DNA of 64,000 nucleotides from Arthrobacter sp. Soil762 (lineage in GTDB: Bacteria; Actinomycetota; Actinomycetes; Actinomycetales; Micrococcaceae): contig NZ_LMSG01000001.1 of the NCBI RefSeq assembly GCF_001428335.1, forward strand, positions 248,841-312,840, in the 5' to 3' direction. This document shows, piece after piece, positions 19,285 to 28,141 of the stretch (within the stretch, counting starts at the first letter, position 1; every line of letters begins with the position of its first letter). The position numbers and the translations under genes were made by a program. Below the pieces are notes generated by a model. The model was not told the DNA's origin, made no database searches, and saw only the letters and a list, made by a program, of their open reading frames with translations.

Positions 19285-20859
19285 TCAGTCCTGGACGATC
19301 AGCACCGGGTTGGCCTGCTGGCAGACGGTATCGCCGGCCGTCTGGTTGACGATGTCTTCAGGCAGGGCGGCGCCCGCACCGGCGCCGTAGGTTGCCCCGG
19401 TGGTGAAGTCAGTTCCAAGGTAAACCTGGACTCCAGCGACACGAGGCGCCAGCTGGACCTGCGCGGCCGGGATCCCCAGCAGCGCAGCCACGTCAGCTGC
19501 GACGTCGGCGAATTCCGTACCGTAGTAGACGACGCTCTGCGCCACCGCCGTGGCTTCAAACGGCCCGGCTTGGGTGAAGCCGCCGGTGATCAGCGCCTGC
19601 ACGATTTCCTGGGCGCGTCCCGGGACACCGCTGCCGTTGGCCACGGTGACCGGCTGCAGGGCCTTGTCATACGGCGGCACCGCCGGGGCTGTTTCTGTTG
19701 GAGTGGCTGTTGTTTCCGTGGGCGCCGGGGACGGCGTGGTGGGTGCTGTCGGATCCGTGAGGTCCACGTCCTCGCGGAGGGCCGCAAAGAGCTGGGACCC
19801 TGCGGGCTCGGCAATCTGCAGGCGGTTGATGTCCGTGACTGCCGGCGTGGTGGGCACGGACACAAACGCCACCTTGCTGATATCGATGTCCTTGAGCCGG
19901 CTACCGATACTCACGAGCGACGGCACGGAGGCCAGCCCCTCATCCACCGTGAGGTTCTTGGTCACAACATCGGCAATGGTCAGCATCTTTGAGGGGTCAG
20001 ACAGTGTGCCGTCGTCCTTGATCTTGCGCGTGAGGGAGGACAGGAATCCCTGCTGTGCCCTGATCCGGCCCAGGTCGCCGCCGTCGGCAAAGGCATGACG
20101 GGTCCGCAGGAAGGCAAGTGCCATTTCGCCCTTAACGGCGGACGTACCCTTCGGCAGGCGCAGCCGGGAGTCAGGATCGTAGACGGCGTCACTGATGCAC
20201 ACGTCAACGCCGCCCACCGTGTTGGAGAGTTCCTTCACGGCGGTGAAGTCCGCCATCATGAAGTGATCGATCTCCAATCCAGTCAGTTTGTTGACCGTGT
20301 CCACGGCGCAGCCGATGCCGGCTTCATTCATGGCCTCGTTGATCATGACACCGTTGCGGGCAGGAAAAGTCCGTTTGGTCTTCTGGTCGGTGCACTTCGG
20401 AATGTCGACCAGCAGGTCCCGGGGGAAGCTGATGACGCTGACCCGCTTGTTGTCGGCCGATACGTCCATCAGCATCATGACGTCGGATTTGCCGTAACCT
20501 GTTGAGTCCTCAACGGCGCCGTACTCCGCGTTTGCGCCGTCCCTGGTATCGGAGCCAAGGATCAGGATCTGCATCCGGTCCGATTTGTCGTCCGATGCGT
20601 TCGCCCCACCACCGGCGTTCAGCGGTGCCGTAGTGATGTTCGACTGGAACCGTAAATACCAGTAGCCCGCGAAGCCAAGACCGCCGACCACCAGGATGGT
20701 GACCACCGCAGTGGTCACCTTCAGCCAGGCCGGCATCCGGCTCCGGGATCCGAGATGCCGGGCAACGCCGACGGCGGTAGCACCGGCGTGGCGGGACACC
20801 GGACCAGTCCCGGCTGACGCGTCAGCTCCGTACTCGCGATTGTCGCGGCCTCGCCCCAT
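19285..20859 (-). CDS. LytR-CpsA-Psr (LCP) family protein with LytR_C domain
   Basis: This 524-residue membrane-anchored phosphotransferase probably attaches wall glycopolymers to peptidoglycan. A cytoplasmic basic N-terminus is followed by one helix (about residues 48-69). The LCP domain shows 'ILGSDTRDG', the Arg-containing 'ISFPRDLLVDIP', and 'FLRTRHAFADGGDLGRIRAQQ'. A Thr/Pro-rich linker ('TPSPAPTETTATPTE') leads to a C-terminal LytR_C domain (about 405-500). Several LCP paralogues per genome are usual. The acceptor glycan is not deducible here. An ATG start with GAGGAAGG lies about 10 nt upstream. Confidence 0.92.
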   Translation of the reverse strand: MGRGRDNREYGADASAGTGPVSRHAGATAVGVARHLGSRSRMPAWLKVTTAVVTILVVGGLGFAGYWYLRFQSNITTAPLNAGGGANASDDKSDRMQILILGSDTRDGANAEYGAVEDSTGYGKSDVMMLMDVSADNKRVSVISFPRDLLVDIPKCTDQKTKRTFPARNGVMINEAMNEAGIGCAVDTVNKLTGLEIDHFMMADFTAVKELSNTVGGVDVCISDAVYDPDSRLRLPKGTSAVKGEMALAFLRTRHAFADGGDLGRIRAQQGFLSSLTRKIKDDGTLSDPSKMLTIADVVTKNLTVDEGLASVPSLVSIGSRLKDIDISKVAFVSVPTTPAVTDINRLQIAEPAGSQLFAALREDVDLTDPTAPTTPSPAPTETTATPTETAPAVPPYDKALQPVTVANGSGVPGRAQEIVQALITGGFTQAGPFEATAVAQSVVYYGTEFADVAADVAALLGIPAAQVQLAPRVAGVQVYLGTDFTTGATYGAGAGAALPEDIVNQTAGDTVCQQANPVLIVQD

Positions 20860-20958
20860 GGGTGGTGTACCTTCCTCGAAAAAATTGAATCCGGCCTATT
20901 TTAGTTGCCCACTCTGGGAACTTCCCGACGACCGGCCGGGTAAAGCAAAAAGGCAGCG

Positions 20959-21933
20959 TCAGAAGCCGAGCTTGACCAGCTGCTTCGGGTCGCGCTGCCA
21001 GTCCTTGGCCACTTTCACATGCAGGTCAAGGTAGATGCGGGCACCGAGCAGCGCCTCGATCCCCTTGCGTGCATTGGTGCCGACTTCGCGGAGCCGTGCA
21101 CCGCCCTTGCCGATGATGATGGCCTTCTGGGACGAACGTTCCACATAGAGATTAACCCGGACGTCGAGGAAAGGCCTGTCTTCGGGCCGGCCCTCACGCG
21201 GAACAATCTCATCGACGACGACGGCCAGGGAGTGGGGCAGTTCGTCGCGGACGCCTTCGAGGGCAGCTTCCCGGATGAGCTCGGCGATCATCACGGCTTC
21301 GGGTTCGTCCGTCAGGTGACCGTCCGGATAAAGGGGCGGCGACGCCGGCATGTGGCTGATCAGGACGTCTGCGAGGGTGTCCACCTGGAAGCCGTCGGTG
21401 GCGGAGACCGGGACGATGTCCTTCCAGCCGTCCTCGCCGATGACATCCCGGCCCAGTGCTGCGACGGCGAGCAACTGCTCGGTGAGCGCCTGCCGGTCCA
21501 CTGTGTCCGCCTTGGTGACGATCGCGATGACCGGCTTGTTGCCGATGGCGGCGAGCTGGGCGGCGATGTACTTGTCGCCCGGGCCGATTTTCTCGTTGGC
21601 GGGCAGGCAGAAGCCGATCGCGTCGACCTCGGCGAGGGTGTCGGCGACGAGTTCGTTCAGCCGCTTTCCCAGCAGGGTGCGGGGGCGGTGCAGGCCCGGG
21701 GTATCCACCAGGATCAGCTGGGCGTCATCGCGGTGCACGATCCCCCGGATGGTGTGGCGCGTGGTCTGCGGCTTGGCGGAGGTGATCGCCACCTTCTGGC
21801 CCACCAGTGCGTTCGTCAGGGTTGATTTTCCCGCGTTGGGCCGCCCCACGAGGACCGCAAATCCTGCCCTGTAGCCGCCGAAGTCTTTGGCGGCCGAATC
21901 CGGGTTGGCCGGACGATTACTTTTCTTGCTCAC
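20959..21933 (-). CDS. era: GTPase Era
   Basis: This 324-residue GTPase assists 16S rRNA 3'-end maturation and 30S assembly. The G domain shows 'GRPNAGKST' (G1), the T of 'QTTRHT' (G2), 'DTPGLH' (G3) and 'TKAD' (G4). A C-terminal KH RNA-binding domain carries 'IIGKGGARLREVG'. The GTG at 21933 has GGGAG 6 nt upstream and overlaps the corC end by 17 nt. It is the last gene of phoH-ybeY-corC-era, a conserved set linked to ribosome maturation. Confidence 0.95.
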   Translation of the reverse strand: MSKKSNRPANPDSAAKDFGGYRAGFAVLVGRPNAGKSTLTNALVGQKVAITSAKPQTTRHTIRGIVHRDDAQLILVDTPGLHRPRTLLGKRLNELVADTLAEVDAIGFCLPANEKIGPGDKYIAAQLAAIGNKPVIAIVTKADTVDRQALTEQLLAVAALGRDVIGEDGWKDIVPVSATDGFQVDTLADVLISHMPASPPLYPDGHLTDEPEAVMIAELIREAALEGVRDELPHSLAVVVDEIVPREGRPEDRPFLDVRVNLYVERSSQKAIIIGKGGARLREVGTNARKGIEALLGARIYLDLHVKVAKDWQRDPKQLVKLGF

Positions 21934-23248
21934 GTGGAACTCCCTGCTGGGTTGCTTTCGCCTCGTCGAGGAGGACTTCAAGGTCAGTGTCTGCTTTTGG
22001 TACTGCTGAGGCAATGATGTGGCTGACGCGGTTGCGGCGGCCCTCGAGCCGTTCGGCGAGCAGCGAGATGCCGCCCACCTCCACGCGGCTGCCCACAATG
22101 GGAACGCGGCCCAGGGCCTTGGCCAGCAGCCCGCCCACAGTGTCAACCTCGTCGTCGTCGAGCTCTATGTCGAATAGTTCTCCGAGGTCGTCGATGCTCA
22201 TCCGGGCGCTCACCCGGTAGGAACCGCCGCCCAGGGCCACGGCCTCGGCGCTTTCGGTGTCATACTCGTCCACGATTTCGCCGACAATTTCCTCGATGAG
22301 GTCCTCCAGGGTGACAAGGCCGGCCGTGCCGCCGTATTCGTCGATCACGATGGCAACGTGTGTTGACTCCTTCTGCAGTTCCCGCAGCAGATCGCTCACC
22401 GGCTTGGACTCCGGGACGTACCGGACCTCGCGGGCCAGGGCTTCGACCGGGGGCTGTTCGTCGTCGGGTCCGAGCTCATGGAGTTTCGCCGCAACGTCCT
22501 TGAGGTACACGATTCCGAGGATCTGGTCCGTGTTGTCGCGGATCACCGGGATCCGTGAATAGCCCGACCGCAGGAACATTGACATGGCCCGCCTGAGGCT
22601 GGAGCCGGCGTCGATGCTGAGGATATCCGTCCGGGGCACCATCACGGCGCGCACCAGGGTGTCGCCGAAGTCAAAGACGGATTGGATCATTTCAGCTTCG
22701 GTGTCTTCGATCATGTCCGATTCGGATGCGCGGTCCACAAGTTCGCGGAATTCCTGTTCACTGAAGAACGCGTCATCACCCGCGGGAGCGCCGGGAGCGG
22801 CGGCACTGCCCAGCGCCACGAGCCACCCCGGGATGGGTCCGAGGACCCACGTGAGGTACCTGATCAGCGGTGCTGTGGAGCGGACGACTGCGGCCGAATG
22901 GAGCCTGCCGAGCTGCCGCGGGGAAACGCCGACGATGACGAAGCCGAGCAGGGCCATGATCCCCGTGGCGGCCAGCCCGGCCAGCCAGACGTTGTCCAGC
23001 AGGCTGTGGAGCAGGACGGCCACCGCTACGGCTGAAGCCATCTCGAACCAAACGCGCCAGAACCGCAAGGCCCGGATGTGCGCCACCGGCTGGGCCAGGA
23101 TGCGCTTCATGGCGTTTCCGCGGCTCTTCAGCAGGGCGTCTTCGGCGTCATGCCGGGAAAGGAACGTGAACGCGGCCTCGGCTGCGGTCAAGAGTGCTGC
23201 TGTACCGAGGAACGCCAGGGCCATGCCGACAAGGAGCAGGGGCGTCAC
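21917..23248 (-). CDS. CNNM/CorC-type membrane protein (hemolysin family)
   Basis: This 443-residue protein has an N-terminal DUF21/CNNM membrane domain (four hydrophobic segments in residues 1-140). A pair of CBS domains (about 195-330: 'MVPRTDILSID', 'SRIPVIRDNTDQILGIVYLKD', 'VAIVIDEYGGTAGLVTLEDLIEEIVG') and a C-terminal CorC_HlyC domain (about 345-420) follow. Relatives are Mg2+/Co2+ efflux or Mg2+ homeostasis proteins. 'Hemolysin' is a historical label. The GTG start overlaps ybeY by 4 nt, and its end overlaps era. Its place in this ribosome-maturation operon is conserved in Actinobacteria. Confidence 0.92.
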   Translation of the reverse strand: MTPLLLVGMALAFLGTAALLTAAEAAFTFLSRHDAEDALLKSRGNAMKRILAQPVAHIRALRFWRVWFEMASAVAVAVLLHSLLDNVWLAGLAATGIMALLGFVIVGVSPRQLGRLHSAAVVRSTAPLIRYLTWVLGPIPGWLVALGSAAAPGAPAGDDAFFSEQEFRELVDRASESDMIEDTEAEMIQSVFDFGDTLVRAVMVPRTDILSIDAGSSLRRAMSMFLRSGYSRIPVIRDNTDQILGIVYLKDVAAKLHELGPDDEQPPVEALAREVRYVPESKPVSDLLRELQKESTHVAIVIDEYGGTAGLVTLEDLIEEIVGEIVDEYDTESAEAVALGGGSYRVSARMSIDDLGELFDIELDDDEVDTVGGLLAKALGRVPIVGSRVEVGGISLLAERLEGRRNRVSHIIASAVPKADTDLEVLLDEAKATQQGVPREQEK

Positions 23249-23718
23249 TGCGTGGTCTCGGCAGGTGCTTCTTTGCCGGTGAAGCCGGAAAGCAGCTGGC
23301 GCTGGAGGCCGAACATTTCTTCCTTTTCCTCGGGCTCTGCGTGGTCATAGCCGAGCAGGTGGAGGATCCCATGCGTGGTCAGCAGCAGCATCTCATCCTG
23401 CAGGGAGTGCCCGGCGTTGACGGCCTGCACCTGCGCCACCTGGGGGCAGACGGCGATGTCACCCAGCATCCCCTGGGGAGTGGGCCGGTCCGGCGTGCCA
23501 GGGGTCAGCTCGTCCATGGGGACCGAGAGCACGTCGGTGGATCCCGGCTCGTCCATAAGCTCGATGTGGAGCTTTTCCATGGCGGGTTCATCCACCAGGA
23601 GAATAGAGAGTTCCGCCTGCGGGTGGATGTACAGCTGCTCAAAAACGTACCGGGACAGCGCCACGAGCTCCGCTTCATCAACCTGGATGCCGGACTCGTT
23701 GTTGACCTCAATGCTCAC
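23245..23718 (-). CDS. ybeY: rRNA maturation RNase YbeY
   Basis: This 157-residue zinc endoribonuclease takes part in 16S rRNA 3'-end processing and late 70S quality control. The metal motif H-G-x-L-H-x-x-x-x-D-H is present as 'THGILHLLGYDHAEPEE', with the upstream 'DVLSVPMDE' segment. GTG start. It overlaps phoH and corC by 4 nt each, the tight translational coupling expected for this operon. Confidence 0.95.
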   Translation of the reverse strand: MSIEVNNESGIQVDEAELVALSRYVFEQLYIHPQAELSILLVDEPAMEKLHIELMDEPGSTDVLSVPMDELTPGTPDRPTPQGMLGDIAVCPQVAQVQAVNAGHSLQDEMLLLTTHGILHLLGYDHAEPEEKEEMFGLQRQLLSGFTGKEAPAETTQ

Positions 23719-24800
23719 GCGTTTTCCCCCCGCTTTTCCCGGCTCACCGAGTGGTTCACTTTGTTCCGCTGGAGATCGTCCCAGAGACTGTAGGCACGCA
23801 CGATGTCACCCACAAGACGGTGGCGGACCACGTCAGTGGAGTCCAGGACGGTGAAGTTCACGTCCTCGATTCCCTGCAGGATCTCCTCCACGATCCGCAG
23901 ACCTGAGCGTGTGTCGAAGGGAAGGTCCACCTGGGTGACGTCTCCGGTGACCACCATTTTGGACCCGAAGCCCAAACGCGTAAGAAACATCTTCATCTGT
24001 GCCGGTGTGGTGTTCTGCGCTTCGTCCAGGATGATGAAGGCGTCGTTGAGCGTGCGCCCCCGCATGTAAGCCAGCGGCGCCACTTCGATGGTCCCGGCGG
24101 CCATCAGGCGCGGGATGGCCTCGGGGTCCATCATGTCGTGCAGCGCGTCGTACAACGGGCGCAGGTAGGGATCGATCTTGTCGCTCAGGGTGCCCGGCAG
24201 GAATCCCAGCCGTTCGCCGGCCTCGACGGCGGGCCTGGTCAGGATAATACGGCTGACTTCCTTCTGCTGCAGCGCCTGGACAGCCTTGGCCATCGCGAGG
24301 TACGTCTTGCCCGTACCTGCAGGGCCAATCCCGAAGATCACCGTGTTCGCGTCAATCGCGTCCACGTAGTTCTTCTGGTTCAGGGTCTTGGGGCGAATGG
24401 TCTTCCCCCGGCTGGAGAGGATGTCATGGGTGAGGACGTCCACAGGGTTCTGCAATGACTGGCTGCGGAGCAACGAGACGAGCTGCTGCAACACCGCGGG
24501 GCTGATGACTGTGCCACGGGCCACGAGACCGCGAACTTCATGCAGCAGCCGCATGATGCGGGGAACTTCGTTGGCAGGGCCGCTCATGGACAGTTCATTT
24601 CCACGGACGTGGAAGTTAACGGACGGGAACTGCTCTTCGATGTAACGCAAGGCCTCATCATGGCTGCCGAGCGATTGGACCATCTGATCGGAGTTGTCGA
24701 AGAGAACCACCTCCGTCCGAACACCGGGAAGTGAATGGGGGAATTCTCCGGCGGCGCGTTCAGTATTGAGCCGGCGCTTTCCGTTCGCTGATTCAGTCAT
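23715..24800 (-). CDS. phoH: PhoH-like ATPase
   Basis: This 361-residue PhoH-family ATPase, probably linked to RNA metabolism, has an N-terminal KH-like region (about 30-110). The P-loop is 'FGIGPAGTGKTYLAMAKAV' and Walker B is 'AFIILDEAQNTTPAQMKMFLTR', with 'TGDVTQVDLP' after it. The frame extends to 24911, but the ATG at 24800 gives the usual length. No strong Shine-Dalgarno is seen at it, and an AGGAG lies 26 nt further up, so a slightly longer protein is possible. It heads the phoH-ybeY-corC-era group. Confidence 0.93.
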   Translation of the reverse strand: MTESANGKRRLNTERAAGEFPHSLPGVRTEVVLFDNSDQMVQSLGSHDEALRYIEEQFPSVNFHVRGNELSMSGPANEVPRIMRLLHEVRGLVARGTVISPAVLQQLVSLLRSQSLQNPVDVLTHDILSSRGKTIRPKTLNQKNYVDAIDANTVIFGIGPAGTGKTYLAMAKAVQALQQKEVSRIILTRPAVEAGERLGFLPGTLSDKIDPYLRPLYDALHDMMDPEAIPRLMAAGTIEVAPLAYMRGRTLNDAFIILDEAQNTTPAQMKMFLTRLGFGSKMVVTGDVTQVDLPFDTRSGLRIVEEILQGIEDVNFTVLDSTDVVRHRLVGDIVRAYSLWDDLQRNKVNHSVSREKRGENA

Positions 24801-25173
24801 GGTGCTGGCCCGCAGGCCCGTGGTCTCCTCCAGTTCGAAACTTAAATGCCGCCGGCTGCTGCGTGGGCGGGGCTGTTGCCGAGCACGCCGGAGCCAGCGG
24901 AGTCCTTCCATCTTACGTCAGGCGGCGCCTCCCAGCAGCGCCCGGCGGTCTCCGGCAAGGGCTCACGTCACGGGCCTACTGCGGGACGATTGGCGTCATT
25001 AGGTATCAACTTCATATCGGCCTCATATCGTTCCCGTTGCAGTTGGGCCGGCAGCCCGGATTCGGTCCTTTGGCGGGGCTGGCTATGCGATGCTGGAAAT
25101 CACAGCCGTCCGGGGACCGGCTCACGGGGCCCAGGCCTCGCCATTTCACAGCCGGAAAGGACAGGCCACGAGA
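24801..25173. other. Non-coding stretch between divergent phoH and the GerMN gene
   Basis: About 370 nt with no credible gene. It must hold the promoters of both divergent genes. A tandem pair of TCATATCG (about 25014-25030) is the only repeat I notice. It lies about 145 nt upstream of the GerMN start and has no known meaning to me. Confidence 0.5.
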
Positions 25174-26130
25174 GTGCCGGAAACAGCGACCCCCCTCAGT
25201 GCCAGGCGCGCCGCGCCACGTTTCCGTCCGCAACGTCTCCTGGGCCTGCTGCCAGCATTCCTCCTTCTCACCGGTTGTATCGCGGACCCCAGCCCTGAGC
25301 CCAACCTGGCGGCAAACTCCAGCGCTGCCGCTACCGGCTCCCCCGGGGCACCTTCCACCAGCGCGCCCCTGGAAACCACGCAGTCATCTAACAAGGCACC
25401 GGTCTACTGGATTGGCCGGAGCAACAGCAACGTGTTCCTGTACCGGGAATTCCGGGACGTGCCGGAGCAGGAGAATCCGGTGACCCGCGCACTTCGGGCC
25501 ATGATGTCGGAGAAGCCGCTGGACCCGGACTTCTTCACGCCCTGGCAGAATCCCGAGAAACTCGCCTCGTCCATCTCCGGCAAGAACGTCATCACCGTCG
25601 ACGTCTCGGAGGATGCCTTTAACAGCAATCTCGACGCCGACATGGCCGGCCGCGCCATTCAGCAGCTGGTCTTTACCGCTACGGCAGCGGCTGCGAGTTC
25701 CGGCCTGATCGATTCCGGCCAGCAGATCCAGGTCAGGATCCTGGTGGATAGCCACACCGATTACGTTGCCTTCGACCACGTCCAGCTTGGCGACCCCATG
25801 TCCCGAGCTGCCGGAATGGTGGCGCCCGTGTGGATCATCGATCCGCAGGAAGGGACTGACCTGGCCGGCGGAAGCGTCAAGATTACGGGCCGCAGCACCG
25901 TGCCGGGCGGTAAGCTCCGCTGGCAGATCCTGCGGGCCGAAGCGAACGGGAACAAGACGCCCTACCTGACCGGGGAGACCACTGCAGCTGCCGAAGCCGC
26001 CCAGTCCGGAGTCTTTACGCTTGCCCTTAGCCTGTCCTCGGGGAATTACGAGCTCCGCGTTTCGCAGGTAGATGCGGCCGGCACCAGCCAGGAGCTGAAT
26101 GTGGATACGCGGAACTTCAACGTCCGGTAA
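25174..26130 (+). CDS. GerMN-domain lipoprotein with Gmad2 domain
   Basis: This 318-residue predicted lipoprotein has a basic start and hydrophobic segment ending in lipobox L-L-T-G-C ('FLLLTGCIADPSP'). A Ser/Thr/Ala-rich linker and a GerMN domain (about residues 90-200) follow. The C-terminal Ig-like Gmad2 domain (about 215-318) has 'VWIIDPQEGTDLAGGSVKITGRS'. Such proteins sit outside the membrane. A spore-like name is misleading, as GerMN is widespread in non-sporulating Actinobacteria and its role is unknown. The GTG at 25174 is preferred over the frame's earlier Met at 25090. It is the only forward gene within the surrounding reverse cluster. Confidence 0.83.
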   Translation: MPETATPLSARRAAPRFRPQRLLGLLPAFLLLTGCIADPSPEPNLAANSSAAATGSPGAPSTSAPLETTQSSNKAPVYWIGRSNSNVFLYREFRDVPEQENPVTRALRAMMSEKPLDPDFFTPWQNPEKLASSISGKNVITVDVSEDAFNSNLDADMAGRAIQQLVFTATAAAASSGLIDSGQQIQVRILVDSHTDYVAFDHVQLGDPMSRAAGMVAPVWIIDPQEGTDLAGGSVKITGRSTVPGGKLRWQILRAEANGNKTPYLTGETTAAAEAAQSGVFTLALSLSSGNYELRVSQVDAAGTSQELNVDTRNFNVR

Positions 26131-26151
26131 CAGCCCGCGCAGCAGTCGGCC

Positions 26152-26934
26152 TCAGGGTACCGGTGCTGTCCAGCGTCCCAGTACATCACTCGCCAGAACA
26201 ACCGCTGCCGGTCCGGCAGTGGATGACCTCAGGACGTGGTGTCCCAAGAGCGCCGTCACGGCGCCGGCGTCGCAAAGCCGGGTGACTTCGCGGGGACTGA
26301 TTCCACCTTCCGGACCAACGATGAGCAGAATTTCCAGGGGTCCGGCGTCAGCCTGGGCGCCCTGCCATGATTCCAGGACAGACCGGAGCGGCCGGACCGC
26401 GTCTTCGTGCAGGATTACGGCCAGATCCGCTGCCGCCACGGCCGCCGCAAGGCCTGGCGTTTCGACGGCGGCGCGCACCTCGGGGATCCATGCGCGGCGT
26501 GCCTGCTTGGCGGCGGCAGTGACCACGGACTGCCATTTTGCGTGGGCCTTGGCCGCGCGCTCACCCTTCCAGCGGACAATTGATCGCTCGGACTGCCAGG
26601 GAACTACGGCATCAATCCCGAGTTCGGTTGCCGTTTCCACGGCCAGTTCATCGCGGTCCCCTTTGGCCAGGGCCTGCACCAGCACAAGCCGGATGTCGGG
26701 CCGCTTCTCCACAATGAGGGCGGAGCATTCCACGGTGAGCTCCGCGGGCGACGCCGAGACAACAGTTCCCGTCAGCCGCCTTCCGGCGCCGTCGGCAATG
26801 TCCACTGCCTCTCCGGGAGATAGCCGTTTTACGGTCACGGCGTGGCGTGCCTCCGGCCCTTGAAGGACAAAACGGGCACCGGGCACCAGCTCGTCCAGCG
26901 ACCCGGCACCGCTGAAGAAAACGGGATTGCTCAC
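26152..26934 (-). CDS. rsmE: 16S rRNA (uracil1498-N3)-methyltransferase
   Basis: This is a 260-residue SPOUT methyltransferase for U1498 of 16S rRNA. An N-terminal PUA-like domain ('ARFVLQGPEARHAVTVKRLSPGEAV') precedes the knotted domain. The AdoMet site is visible as 'ILLIVGPEGGISPREV' and the final 'LGHHVLRSSTAGPAAVVLA'. GTG start 2 nt after the dnaJ stop. It is third in the hrcA-dnaJ-rsmE operon, an order conserved in Actinobacteria. Confidence 0.95.
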   Translation of the reverse strand: MSNPVFFSGAGSLDELVPGARFVLQGPEARHAVTVKRLSPGEAVDIADGAGRRLTGTVVSASPAELTVECSALIVEKRPDIRLVLVQALAKGDRDELAVETATELGIDAVVPWQSERSIVRWKGERAAKAHAKWQSVVTAAAKQARRAWIPEVRAAVETPGLAAAVAAADLAVILHEDAVRPLRSVLESWQGAQADAGPLEILLIVGPEGGISPREVTRLCDAGAVTALLGHHVLRSSTAGPAAVVLASDVLGRWTAPVP

Positions 26935-26936
26935 CG

Positions 26937-28064
26937 CTACAGGTTACCGAACCGGTCCCGCAGCTTGGCAAAGACGCCGCCGCTGGCAGCCAGTTTGCCT
27001 TCCGTGAACTGCTCGCCCCGCAGCTTCGCCAGCTGCCGCAGGAGATCCTCCTGCGCGGCATCCAGCTTGGCCGGCGTCTCCACCTGCAGATGGACCATCA
27101 GGTCCCCGCGGCCGTAACCGCGCAGGTGCGTCACGCCGAGTCCACGGAGCGTGATGATCTCCCCTGACTGCGTCCCTGCCTTGACGTCGATTTCCTGCAG
27201 CCCGTCGAAGGTTTCCAGTGACAGCTCGGTGCCCAGGGCGGCGGCAGTCATCGGGATGTGCAGCGTTGCGTGCAGGTCGTCACCGTCGCGTGCGTAGGTG
27301 GCGTCGTTGTTGACCCGGAGTTCCACGTACAGGTCCCCGGACGGTCCGCCGGCCGGGCCTGCTTCGCCCTGCCCGGAGAGCTGGATCCGGGTGCCTGTGG
27401 CAACACCGGCCGGCACTTTGATGGTGAGCGACCGCCGGCTGCGGATGCGGCCTTGGCCGCTGCATTCGTTGCAGGGGTCCTTGATTACCGTCCCGAAGCC
27501 TTCGCAACTGCCACACGGGGCCGCCGTCATGACCTGGCCCAGGATGGAGCGCACCGCGCGCTGGACCTGGCCGCTGCCGCCGCAGATATCGCAGCGCACA
27601 GGGTGGCTGCCTTCGCGGCAGCATGACCCGTTGCAGGTGGGGCAGGTGACGGCTGTGTCCACGTCGAGTTTCCGGTTGACGCCGAACACGGCATCGCGGA
27701 GTTCGATCCGTACGCTGATCAGCGCGTCCTGGCCGCGGCGGACCCGGGAAGCGGGGCCGGAGGTGCCGCCGGCCCCGAAGAACGTGTCGAAGATGTCCTG
27801 GAACGCGAAGCCCTGACCGGAGTATCCGCCGCCGCCGAACCCGTTGTCGGTGCCGTTCTCATTGCCGGTGGTGTCATAGATCCGGCGCTTCTGCGGGTCC
27901 GAAAGTACCTCGTAGGCATGGGTCACGGCCTTGAAGCGGTCCGATGCATCGTCCCCGGGGTTTACGTCCGGGTGAAGAGTGCGGGCCAGCTTGCGGTAGG
28001 CCTTCTTGATCTCTTCCCCGGTGGCTTCCGGCGAGACTCCGAGGACGTCGTAGTGGCTGCTCAA
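26937..28064 (-). CDS. dnaJ: Chaperone protein DnaJ (DnaJ2)
   Basis: This 375-residue type I J-protein stimulates DnaK and holds unfolded clients. The J domain (1-70) carries H-P-D in 'LHPDVNPG', then a G/F-rich segment (about 72-110). Four CxxCxGxG zinc repeats follow ('CPTCNGSC', 'CDICGGSG', 'CGSCEGFG', 'CNECSGQG'; the first has Cys in place of its final Gly). The two client-binding domains end the protein. The start codon is TTG. It is paired with hrcA rather than dnaK, so this is the second, HrcA-linked DnaJ of Actinobacteria and is likely heat-inducible. Confidence 0.95.
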   Translation of the reverse strand: MSSHYDVLGVSPEATGEEIKKAYRKLARTLHPDVNPGDDASDRFKAVTHAYEVLSDPQKRRIYDTTGNENGTDNGFGGGGYSGQGFAFQDIFDTFFGAGGTSGPASRVRRGQDALISVRIELRDAVFGVNRKLDVDTAVTCPTCNGSCCREGSHPVRCDICGGSGQVQRAVRSILGQVMTAAPCGSCEGFGTVIKDPCNECSGQGRIRSRRSLTIKVPAGVATGTRIQLSGQGEAGPAGGPSGDLYVELRVNNDATYARDGDDLHATLHIPMTAAALGTELSLETFDGLQEIDVKAGTQSGEIITLRGLGVTHLRGYGRGDLMVHLQVETPAKLDAAQEDLLRQLAKLRGEQFTEGKLAASGGVFAKLRDRFGNL

Positions 28065-28090
28065 AGTTCGTATCTCTTCCTTGTTGTACT

Positions 28091-28111
28091 GCCGGCAGCC
28101 GGGCTGCCGGC
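28091..28111. repeat. Perfect hairpin in the hrcA-dnaJ gap
   Basis: GCCGGCAGCC-G-GGCTGCCGGC is a 10-bp perfect inverted repeat with 1-nt centre, between hrcA and dnaJ. As dnaJ follows on the same strand it may tune relative expression or mRNA stability rather than end transcription. Confidence 0.55.
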
Positions 28112-28141
28112 ACTGCTCTTCGTGCCTGGACCGCGGTGCTG

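Noticed and set aside
25014..25031. The tandem TCATATCG repeat in the phoH-GerMN gap as an operator
   Set aside because: Two short copies with 2-nt spacing are not enough to support a regulator site, and its position is far from both starts.
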